Positions 23,655-31,042 of a stretch of DNA of 64,000 nt are shown here, piece by piece. How positions within the stretch are numbered: position 1 is the stretch's first letter; each line of letters starts with the position of its first letter. Both the position numbers and the translations under genes were made by a program. Origin of the DNA: Chryseobacterium joostei (GTDB lineage: Bacteria > Bacteroidota > Bacteroidia > Flavobacteriales > Weeksellaceae); NCBI RefSeq assembly GCF_003815775.1, contig NZ_CP033926.1, positions 4,030,001 through 4,094,000 on the forward strand. Direction: 5' to 3'. Below the pieces are notes generated by a model that had not been told where the DNA came from, did no database searches, and saw nothing but the letters and a program-made list of their open reading frames with translations.

Positions 23655-24440
23655 ATGACTCATAATAGAATAGCCGTTATCGGTTTACACGAACATGAAT
23701 ATGAATATATAAGACAACATTACGAAGGCCTCATGATCTGGCACCAATCCATTCCTAAGATAAAAATAATTGACGGAATATTATATGTTGAAAAAGCTCA
23801 GGGAGTTGGAATGCTTCCGGTTGATAAGGTTATTTATCACGGAATTTTTGAAGATGATCTGGATTTTATTTCAGGATTAGCCCTGTGGAATGGTCCATGT
23901 TTTCCAAACGCCTACGGAATGCTTGAATGCAGATTGAAAATTCCTTGTCTGATTAAGGCAATGAAGTATTCAAAATTTAATTCCCAAAGAGGATTTATCT
24001 CTGCAGATACCTATATAAATACGAATTCTGAGTTGGTAGCCAAATGGGGAAACTGGCATTGTGGAGAAAACAAACATAAGTTTACAGGAAGTTGGGAAAG
24101 TACAGAAAACAGTGTCTTGGAACCTTATTTTGAAGGCGAAGCCGTAAGAATTTTAAACATTGGCGAAAAATCCTGGCAGATTAAACTTGAAGGAGAAACA
24201 TGGTTAAAATCCATTCATCCCGATAATGCCCAGTTTACAGAAATTGATACAGAACTTTTACAGGATACATTAATGTTGAAAGATAAAATTGGAATGGATG
24301 TCATCGCTAATGATTACATCGTTCAAAAAGATGGGACCAAGCATTTACTGGAGATTAATCATATCCCCAATATCACAAGATTTGAAGAAGTAAGATTGCA
24401 TTTTCTTGAAACTGTTGTGGATTGGATTCATGAAGACTAG
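23655..24440 (+). CDS. ATP-grasp-like protein
   Basis: 261-aa cytoplasmic protein. The C terminus (IANDYIVQKDGTKHLLEINHIPNIT) has the Glu-x-Asn metal/ATP signature of ATP-grasp enzymes, preceded by EGEAVRIL and an upstream Lys-rich segment (CLIKAMKYSKFNSQRG). This resembles the divergent CDC123/R2K-type ATP-grasp families, which have been noted in RNA-repair gene neighbourhoods; the specific family is not certain. Likely reaction: ATP-dependent amide or related bond formation. It precedes the cREC and RNA ligase genes. Confidence 0.68.
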   Translation: MTHNRIAVIGLHEHEYEYIRQHYEGLMIWHQSIPKIKIIDGILYVEKAQGVGMLPVDKVIYHGIFEDDLDFISGLALWNGPCFPNAYGMLECRLKIPCLIKAMKYSKFNSQRGFISADTYINTNSELVAKWGNWHCGENKHKFTGSWESTENSVLEPYFEGEAVRILNIGEKSWQIKLEGETWLKSIHPDNAQFTEIDTELLQDTLMLKDKIGMDVIANDYIVQKDGTKHLLEINHIPNITRFEEVRLHFLETVVDWIHED

Positions 24441-24469
24441 CTAAAGCTTAATAATCAAAAAATAAGGCA

Positions 24470-24838
24470 ATGAAAATGACAAAAAGATTATTATTTCTGG
24501 ATGATATACGATATCCGATTGAGGCTTATCATTATACCAAACAGGATATTTTCCTGAGAGAAGATTGGCATATAGTTCGGAACTACGAGCAGTTTGTCAA
24601 TAGAATTTTGGAAAAAGGACTTCCTGAAATGATCTCTTTTGACCACGATCTTGCCGATATGCATTATCTGAAACAGGATTCTCAGGAATTTATTGAAAAA
24701 ACAGGCTACGATTGTGCAAAATGGCTGGTAGAATATTGTATGGATAACTATTTAGGACTACCGAAATTCTATTGCCACTCCATGAATCCCGTAGGGAAGA
24801 AGAATATTGAGAGCCTTTTAAAAAACTTTAAAAACTAA
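24470..24838 (+). CDS. cREC protein (cyclic-phosphate processing receiver domain)
   Basis: 122-aa single-domain protein with the cREC pattern: LLFLDDIRYP at the N terminus, SFDHDLADMH in the middle, a helix YDCAKWLVEYC, and FYCHSMNPVGKKNI near the end. This receiver-derived family is predicted in the literature to process cyclic phosphate ends of RNA and is repeatedly found beside RNA-repair ligases. The next gene, the RNA ligase, starts 4 bases after its stop, strongly suggesting joint action. The start may be Met1 or Met3. Confidence 0.82.
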   Translation: MKMTKRLLFLDDIRYPIEAYHYTKQDIFLREDWHIVRNYEQFVNRILEKGLPEMISFDHDLADMHYLKQDSQEFIEKTGYDCAKWLVEYCMDNYLGLPKFYCHSMNPVGKKNIESLLKNFKN

Positions 24839-24842
24839 AAAA

Positions 24843-25856
24843 ATGATTTTCAAAACATATAACTCTATAGAAAACGCTTACCAGGCCCGCATGATCGATC
24901 AGATCAGGTTGCAGGGTTTTGGGGATGAGGTTTTCATCGTGCAGGAAAAAGTTCATGGAGCTAATTTCTCTTTCTTTACCGATGGAAAGGAAATTAAGAT
25001 CGCAAAAAGGACAGCTTTTATTGAAAAAGATGAAAAATTCTATAATGCACATCAGATGTTGGAACGCTACAAAAAAAATGTAATTGAGGTGTTTCAAAAA
25101 GTGAAAACAATGCACCCGAATGTGGAAACTGTAGTCATCTACGGTGAGTTATTCGGTGGCGGTTACAACCACAAAGAAGTAGAACCCGTAAAAGGTGCCG
25201 TGAGAGTACAAAAAGGTATTGAATATGCACCTTACAATGAATTCTATGCCTTCGATATTAAGTTGAATGGGGTTACTTATTTGGATACAGATATTGTTAA
25301 TCAAATTTTCGAGAAAACCGGATTTTTCTATGCTAAAACCTTATTTCAAGGGACTTTAGAAGAGGCTTTGAGGTTTCCGAATGTTTTCAATTCTAAAATT
25401 CCAGCTTGGTTGGGATTACCGGAATTGAATAATATGTGTGAAGGAACCATTATAAAGACTTTAAAAACCAAATATTTTGGGAATGGTGCAAGAGTCATTC
25501 TAAAAAATAAGAATGAAAAGTGGATCGAAAAATCTAAAATGGTTAAAAAGCAAGGGAAAACAATTCAGAAGCAAATTGTTTTTGGAGAAACAGCCCAAAA
25601 TATTTGGGAAGAAATCCAAAGGTATGTGACTGCAAATCGTTTGAATAATGTTGTGAGCAAAATTGGTGAATTCGAACCCAAAATGATGGGGAAGATCATT
25701 GGTCTTTTTGCACAGGATATTTTAGAGGATTTTGAAAAGGATTTTCCATCAGTTTTCACTACAATAGAAAAAGAAGAACAGAAAAGGATCAACAAAAAGT
25801 TGAATACTTTGGTTATAGATTTTATAAAAGAAGAGTTAATGACTCTTAAAGTTTAG
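24843..25856 (+). CDS. T4 Rnl2-type RNA ligase
   Basis: ATP-dependent RNA ligase that joins 3'-OH and 5'-phosphate ends in duplex-like contexts. Nucleotidyltransferase motif I is EKVHGAN with Lys36 as the adenylated residue, followed by AKRTAF, YGELFGGG (motif III), EGTIIKT (motif IV) and RVILKNKNEKW (motif V). The C-terminal helical domain (NRLNNVVSKIGEFEPKMMGK) matches that of T4 Rnl2, and the length (337 aa) equals the phage enzyme's. Together with cREC and exonucleases it suggests sealing of cleaved tRNA or other RNA. A terminator overlaps its stop. Confidence 0.93.
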   Translation: MIFKTYNSIENAYQARMIDQIRLQGFGDEVFIVQEKVHGANFSFFTDGKEIKIAKRTAFIEKDEKFYNAHQMLERYKKNVIEVFQKVKTMHPNVETVVIYGELFGGGYNHKEVEPVKGAVRVQKGIEYAPYNEFYAFDIKLNGVTYLDTDIVNQIFEKTGFFYAKTLFQGTLEEALRFPNVFNSKIPAWLGLPELNNMCEGTIIKTLKTKYFGNGARVILKNKNEKWIEKSKMVKKQGKTIQKQIVFGETAQNIWEEIQRYVTANRLNNVVSKIGEFEPKMMGKIIGLFAQDILEDFEKDFPSVFTTIEKEEQKRINKKLNTLVIDFIKEELMTLKV

Positions 25857-25886
25857 TTTCGGTAATTCATTATCGAAACTTTTTTA
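25855..25886 (+). terminator. Intrinsic terminator after the RNA ligase gene
   Basis: GTTTCG/CGAAAC with a 12-base loop followed by six T. It may partially separate the ligase from the RNase Z-like gene. Confidence 0.65.
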
Positions 25887-25949
25887 CGTGTAAATTCAAC
25901 CATAAAAGTCCAAAGAAATTTTGACAAAACGGTTTTTAAAAAGAAAAAA

Positions 25950-26894
25950 ATGTTACAAGCAGAAATAAAAAGTCTTTTAAAAGAAGACATCAGTATATTA
26001 ATAAAAGTTCCCAATTCAGGAAAGCATTATGTATGTGATTGTGGTGAAGCAAGCTTATTGACAGTGAAGGAGGCACAGTCTGTGTCAGCAATATTCATCA
26101 GCCATACACATATTGATCACTTTGCGAACTTTGACGGGATTTTCAGACATCAAATTGGAAGTGGAGAAAAAGTGGTCATCTGTGGACCGAAGAATATTCA
26201 TCAACAAGTTGAAGCAAGGTTAAAATCCTACACATGGAATTTAATAGATGAAAATGCCATTGAATATGAAATCAGGGAAATTGTTTCCAAGGAAGAAATT
26301 AATGTTTATACACTCCATCCACCTTACTGGAATACAGAATTCATAAAGACTCAGAATTTTCTTTTTGAAGATGAATGTGTGAATGTTGATTTTGCCATTC
26401 TTGATCATAAAACAGATTCCATTGCTTATCTGTTTAAAGAAAGAGATACCATTACTTTTCATGAAGAAGCTTCCGGCTTCAGAAAAGGAAAATGGATCAG
26501 CGAGTTAAAAATAGCTTTCGAAAACAATGATCCGGATCAGCAAATTGAGATAGAAGATACAATATACAAGGCGTCGGAATTATTCCATCTACTCACAAAA
26601 AATGAGGGATATAAGTTGGGCGTAATTATGGATCATGCTGTAGATGAAAGAAACTATGAAAAGATGAGAACTGTTTTTACAGAAGCTGATAAGGTATACA
26701 TCGAAACATTTTATAAAGATCTCGATCAGGAATTTGCCAAACTCAATTATCACAGTTTTGCATCTGCATCAGGAAAAATCATGAATGAATGCAAGGTGAA
26801 AGAAGCCATCCCGATCCACTTTTCAAGAAGATATACGGAAAGTGATCAACAGGAAATTGAAACTGCTTTTTATAAAGCATTTCGAGAAAGTTAA
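25950..26894 (+). CDS. RNase Z/ELAC-like MBL-fold nuclease
   Basis: 314-aa MBL-fold protein with the zinc motif FISHTHIDHF near residue 53 and a C-terminal IPIHFSRRYTES containing the last histidine, as in RNase Z-like enzymes. RNase Z cuts the 3' trailer of pre-tRNAs. The array tRNAs mostly lack an encoded CCA, so a dedicated 3'-processing nuclease would fit, but that link is inferred. The family also includes other hydrolases. Confidence 0.75.
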   Translation: MLQAEIKSLLKEDISILIKVPNSGKHYVCDCGEASLLTVKEAQSVSAIFISHTHIDHFANFDGIFRHQIGSGEKVVICGPKNIHQQVEARLKSYTWNLIDENAIEYEIREIVSKEEINVYTLHPPYWNTEFIKTQNFLFEDECVNVDFAILDHKTDSIAYLFKERDTITFHEEASGFRKGKWISELKIAFENNDPDQQIEIEDTIYKASELFHLLTKNEGYKLGVIMDHAVDERNYEKMRTVFTEADKVYIETFYKDLDQEFAKLNYHSFASASGKIMNECKVKEAIPIHFSRRYTESDQQEIETAFYKAFRES

Positions 26895-26929
26895 TTTAAA
26901 ATATTTATTAACAAACAACAATTAAAAAA

Positions 26930-27493
26930 ATGAAACCTAATATATTTTTTACAGCAGACCATCATTTTGGTCATGAAAATATTATAAAATTTTCCGAAAG
27001 GCCCTTTGAGTCTCCGGAACATATGAATGAAGAGCTAATCAAAAGATGGAACGAGAAAGTCGGAGTCGGAGATACCGTTTATCATTTAGGTGATTTCAGC
27101 TTAGGAAAACCTGATTTTACAAAAGAAATTTTGGATCAATTAAACGGAAATATCCACTTAATCAAAGGAAATCATGAAGGAGCAGCATTAACTTATCCTA
27201 AACGATTTGCCTCCATCAGAGATTATCACGAATTGAAAATAGACGACCCGGAGAATAATAACGGAAAACAGAAAATAATTCTTTTCCATTACTCAATGCG
27301 TACCTGGAACGGTTCACACCGTGGAGTATGGCAGTTATACGGGCATTCACACGGGACTTTACCTGATGATGAAATGGCGTTAAGCTTTGATGTTGGAGTG
27401 GATTGCCACGATTTTTACCCGATTTCCTACGAAGAAGTAAAGGAAATTATGAAAAGGAAAAAGTGGACGCCTCCATTCGGACCGCGAGAATAA
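26930..27493 (+). CDS. Calcineurin-like metallophosphoesterase
   Basis: 187-aa phosphoesterase. Metal motifs: TADHHFGHEN near the N terminus, YHLGDFSLGK, LIKGNHE, LFHYSMRTW and LYGHSHG. Small proteins of this type occur in phages and RNA-repair clusters and could remove phosphate or cyclic phosphate from RNA ends. The C terminus is EVKEIMKRKKWTPPFGPRE. It lies 35 bases after the RNase Z-like gene. Confidence 0.85.
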   Translation: MKPNIFFTADHHFGHENIIKFSERPFESPEHMNEELIKRWNEKVGVGDTVYHLGDFSLGKPDFTKEILDQLNGNIHLIKGNHEGAALTYPKRFASIRDYHELKIDDPENNNGKQKIILFHYSMRTWNGSHRGVWQLYGHSHGTLPDDEMALSFDVGVDCHDFYPISYEEVKEIMKRKKWTPPFGPRE

Positions 27494-27505
27494 TATTACA
27501 GGAAA

Positions 27506-27566
27506 GTTGTAAAGTATAAGAGTGTTAGAATTTAAATTTTACGGTCTAACCTCTTTACTGTACAAC
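27506..27566 (+). repeat. Long imperfect inverted repeat between two genes
   Basis: The arms 27506-27529 and 27545-27566 pair over about 20 positions (GTTGTA...TTAGA with TCTAAC...TACAAC) around an AT-rich loop. It lies in the gap between the phosphoesterase and first exonuclease genes. It could stabilise or cut the message, or be another structured RNA. Confidence 0.5.
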
Positions 27567-27583
27567 ATCCATTTTATAAAACC

Positions 27584-28129
27584 ATGAAAACAACCAATGA
27601 AATATTAATTGTCGATTTGGAAGCTACCTGTTGGGAAAACGACAGGATTCCAATCGGACAAAAAGTCGATATTATAGAAATAGGGATTTGCAAACTGGAT
27701 CTGATATCCAATGCTATTTCCCAAAAGCAAAGCATCTACATTATTCCTGAAAGATCAGAGATCAATAAATTCTGTACAAAACTCACAAGAATTACTCCGC
27801 AATTAATCGAAGAAAAAGGAATCTATTTCGAAGAAGCCTGTGAAAAGATCAGAGATGAGTACCATTCTGCCTTACTTACATGGGCGGGATATGGAAACTT
27901 CGACAGGGAGCAGATCATTGAACAATGTGACTGGCTTGGAACAGAAAGTCCCTTTTCAGAACAATATTTGAACGTGATGTATGAATTCAAAAGACATTTC
28001 AGACTACATAAATCAATAGGACTTAAAAGAGCCTTGGATTATCTGACGATGGATTTTGAAGGAAATCATCACAGTGGAGCCGATGATGCTTATAATACCG
28101 CTAAGGTCTTAAGTAAGATTTTAGCATAA
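27584..28129 (+). CDS. DEDDh 3'-5' exonuclease, copy 1
   Basis: 181-aa exonuclease of the ERI1/KapD-like branch. Exo I is IVDLEATCW with Asp and Glu, Exo II lies in TWAGYGNFDREQ with Asp, and Exo III is HHSGADDAYNT with His and Asp. Such enzymes trim 3' ends of structured RNAs. A paralogue follows 17 bases downstream, which suggests specialised substrates. Confidence 0.88.
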   Translation: MKTTNEILIVDLEATCWENDRIPIGQKVDIIEIGICKLDLISNAISQKQSIYIIPERSEINKFCTKLTRITPQLIEEKGIYFEEACEKIRDEYHSALLTWAGYGNFDREQIIEQCDWLGTESPFSEQYLNVMYEFKRHFRLHKSIGLKRALDYLTMDFEGNHHSGADDAYNTAKVLSKILA

Positions 28130-28146
28130 TTTAAAATTTAAAACAA

Positions 28147-28698
28147 GTGAAAACAACAGAAAATATATTAATTATAGATCTTGAAGCCACGTGTTGGGAT
28201 AACCGCCCGCCCAGAGGTCAGGAAAGCGAGATCATTGAAATAGGAGTTTGTATCATGAATGCAAAAACCGGAAAGATCTCTAAAAATGAGGGAATCTTAA
28301 TCAAGCCTCAGTATTCAAAGGTAAGCCCTTTCTGTACAGAGCTTACAACGCTTACACAGAGTTTGCTGGATAATGAAGGCATTATGCTGGATGATGCTTT
28401 TGATATTTTAAGAGCAGAATATGACTCCGAGGAATTAACTTGGGCAAGTTATGGAAACTATGACCTGAATATGCTTAAGGATCAGGCCAGAAGATTTTAC
28501 ACAGATTATCCGATGGGCGATGACCATATTAATGTGAAAACATTATTTGGAGAATTGCATCCAACAGTAAGAAAAAGTGTAGGAATGCAGAGAGCCTTGA
28601 ATGAACTGGGCTTTAAGCTGGATGGTACCCATCACAGAGGAGTAGATGATGCCAGAAATATTGCAAAGATTCTGCACTGGTGCCTGAAGAATTATTAA
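28147..28698 (+). CDS. DEDDh 3'-5' exonuclease, copy 2
   Basis: 183-aa paralogue of the preceding gene, with all exonuclease motifs: IIDLEATCWD, WASYGNYDLNML and HHRGVDDARN. It starts with GTG; no ATG lies nearby in frame. The two copies clearly differ in sequence, so the duplication is not recent. A terminator follows, ending the repair operon. Confidence 0.88.
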   Translation: MKTTENILIIDLEATCWDNRPPRGQESEIIEIGVCIMNAKTGKISKNEGILIKPQYSKVSPFCTELTTLTQSLLDNEGIMLDDAFDILRAEYDSEELTWASYGNYDLNMLKDQARRFYTDYPMGDDHINVKTLFGELHPTVRKSVGMQRALNELGFKLDGTHHRGVDDARNIAKILHWCLKNY

Positions 28699-28731
28699 AA
28701 GATAAGGTAGACTCAATACTATCATGATGAT

Positions 28732-28758
28732 GGACTCTCTGCAAAGGGAGTCTTTTTT
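28732..28758 (+). terminator. Intrinsic terminator ending the RNA-repair operon
   Basis: GGACTCTCT/GGGAGTCT with a 5-base loop, then a T run, just after the second exonuclease gene. Confidence 0.78.
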
Positions 28759-28820
28759 ATTTTGATATTGACAATTGATTTTAATTTTTATGATTTAAAT
28801 TTGATAAAACTTTTTATTCA

Positions 28821-30779
28821 TTGGAGGTACTTGTTGAATTACTTGAAAATACCAACAGAAGCGTGTTTTTGACAGGGAAAGCAGGAACGGGGAAGACTAC
28901 TTTCCTAAATGATTTTGTGAAAAAGACCCGCAAAAAACATATCATTGTTGCGCCTACAGGTATTGCAGCCATTAATGCTGGCGGGGTAACCATTCATTCG
29001 TTATTTGGAATTCCGTTCCGAACCTTTGTGCCTACTACAGAACACATTGATCCTAATTTGGCAATGAATATTAATGAACTCTTCCCTCATTTTAAATATC
29101 GAAAAGATAAGCTGGACTTGTTTCGCGAGATAGAACTCATTATTATTGATGAGGTTTCTATGCTAAGAGCTGATCTGCTGGATATTTTGGATCATTCCTT
29201 GAGGCGTGTAAGAAGAAATCAATTTCCATTTGGAGGAGCACAATTGCTGTTGATTGGAGATTTATACCAACTACCACCGGTTGTCAAAGATGATTCGGAA
29301 AAGATATTGTCAAAATATTATCAGACCCCATTTTTCTTTTCTGCACAGGCATTACAAAATATTCCCTTAATAACGGTAGAATTAACAAAAGTTTACAGAC
29401 AGCAAAACAAAGAATTTCTTGGGATTCTTGAGGCAGTTCGGCACGCAGATATTCGTAATATTGATTTTGAAAAATTGAACTCCCGATATAAACCGGACTT
29501 TGAACCTGAAAATGAAGCTTACATCCATCTTTGCTCCCATAATCGTATTGCTGATCATATTAATCAGAAAAAACTGAGAGAGTTGCAAGAAGCCTCTCAA
29601 TTTTATAAAGCCACTGTTATTGGAGAATTTAAAGAAACCCAATACCCCAATGATGAAATTATTGAATTGAAAGTAGGTTCTCAAATCATGTTCATTAGAA
29701 ATGATTCATCTCCTGAAAAAAAATTCTACAATGGCAAACTCGCAAAAATTTCCTGCCTAGAAGAAGATCTTATAAAGGCCGTATTCGAAGAATCTGGAGT
29801 AGAATTTACACTTACAAAAGAAGTCTGGGAACAAAAGAAATATACTCTCGACGCTGATAAGAATATAAAAACAGAAGTATTGGGAAGCTTTGAGCAATAT
29901 CCGATACGTTTAGCCTGGGCGGTCACCATTCATAAAAGTCAGGGACTTACATTTGACCGCGTTATCATTGATGCCGGAAGATCCTTTGCCAGTGGACAGG
30001 TATATGTGGCATTAAGCCGATGCAGAACCTTGGAGGGCATTGTTCTGAAATCTAAAATTACCCCGGAAGCTATATTTTGTGATTCCAGAATTGAAAAATT
30101 TCAGGATTCAACCAACGCTAATGATATATTAGAGAAGCTTCTTGAGAAAGATAAATATAGTTTTACACTTCTTAAAGTTCAGATGAAAATAGATGCAAGC
30201 TGGTTAAAAGATTTTGTGATAAATTGGATAGCTGAAGAAGTATCGGATGAAAAAATAAAAAAACAGGCAGAAAATTTTACAATAGAAAGCGAAAAACTTT
30301 TCTATATATCCGAAAAATTCAAAAAGATCATTCATCAGAAAACGCTGGGCTTTATAGCCGGAACAATCCCGTGGACTGAGATTGAAGATAAATGTAAAGG
30401 TGCTGTAAACTTCTTTTATAAAAAGGTAGCAGAAGATTTTTTATTGCCTTTAAAAGAGCTTTATTCGGAAACGATAAATAGAAAAGGACTTAAAAAATTT
30501 AACGAAGAAACTAAAATATTCCTCTATGATCTTGAAGATTATCTTGAAAAGCTGAAAGAATGCGGTCTTTTGGAAGTTCCTTTATTTGATAAAACACTGG
30601 AAGTAGACACTTCTGTAGTTGTTATGAAAAAACCTACTCATTTGATTACATTTCAACTATTTGAAGAGGGAATGCCTCCTTTTGAAATTGCAGAAAAGAG
30701 AAACCTTGCCCTATCAACAGTATACAGACATTTGGCGAAAATGGGATTAACTGAAGTAGAAAAGACTTTTAAAATGTAA
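28821..30779 (+). CDS. Pif1-like superfamily 1 helicase with C-terminal HTH
   Basis: 652-aa helicase. Walker A is FLTGKAGTGKTTF at residue 15, Walker B IIIDEVSML, motif III LIGDLYQLPP, and the C-terminal helicase motifs AVTIHKSQGLTF and VYVALSRC. A winged HTH-like tail (FEIAEKRNLALSTVYRHLAK) suggests nucleic-acid recognition. The start is TTG at 28821; the frame upstream contains no ATG before a stop. It has its own transcript after the terminator and may unwind structured RNA or DNA for the neighbouring enzymes. Confidence 0.9.
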   Translation: MEVLVELLENTNRSVFLTGKAGTGKTTFLNDFVKKTRKKHIIVAPTGIAAINAGGVTIHSLFGIPFRTFVPTTEHIDPNLAMNINELFPHFKYRKDKLDLFREIELIIIDEVSMLRADLLDILDHSLRRVRRNQFPFGGAQLLLIGDLYQLPPVVKDDSEKILSKYYQTPFFFSAQALQNIPLITVELTKVYRQQNKEFLGILEAVRHADIRNIDFEKLNSRYKPDFEPENEAYIHLCSHNRIADHINQKKLRELQEASQFYKATVIGEFKETQYPNDEIIELKVGSQIMFIRNDSSPEKKFYNGKLAKISCLEEDLIKAVFEESGVEFTLTKEVWEQKKYTLDADKNIKTEVLGSFEQYPIRLAWAVTIHKSQGLTFDRVIIDAGRSFASGQVYVALSRCRTLEGIVLKSKITPEAIFCDSRIEKFQDSTNANDILEKLLEKDKYSFTLLKVQMKIDASWLKDFVINWIAEEVSDEKIKKQAENFTIESEKLFYISEKFKKIIHQKTLGFIAGTIPWTEIEDKCKGAVNFFYKKVAEDFLLPLKELYSETINRKGLKKFNEETKIFLYDLEDYLEKLKECGLLEVPLFDKTLEVDTSVVVMKKPTHLITFQLFEEGMPPFEIAEKRNLALSTVYRHLAKMGLTEVEKTFKM

Positions 30780-31042
30780 TAGCCTGTAATATTGCTGGTT
30801 TTCAAGAGTTTTTCTATTTATTGAATCATAAATATCGGAAGGAACAATTGAGTCTTAACAAATAGAAATTAAGCAAATATTTTAACACATATATCTTCAA
30901 ACAGGGAATTGTTATTATTAATTTAAAATAAGAAATAGAAGTACTTTCAATACCTTAATTTTTTGTTAAAAAATTCACATTTTGGGGATAATTTACTGTC
31001 TGTCAATCAATTTTTGTTATTTTAGCCGGTAAGAATAAATTT

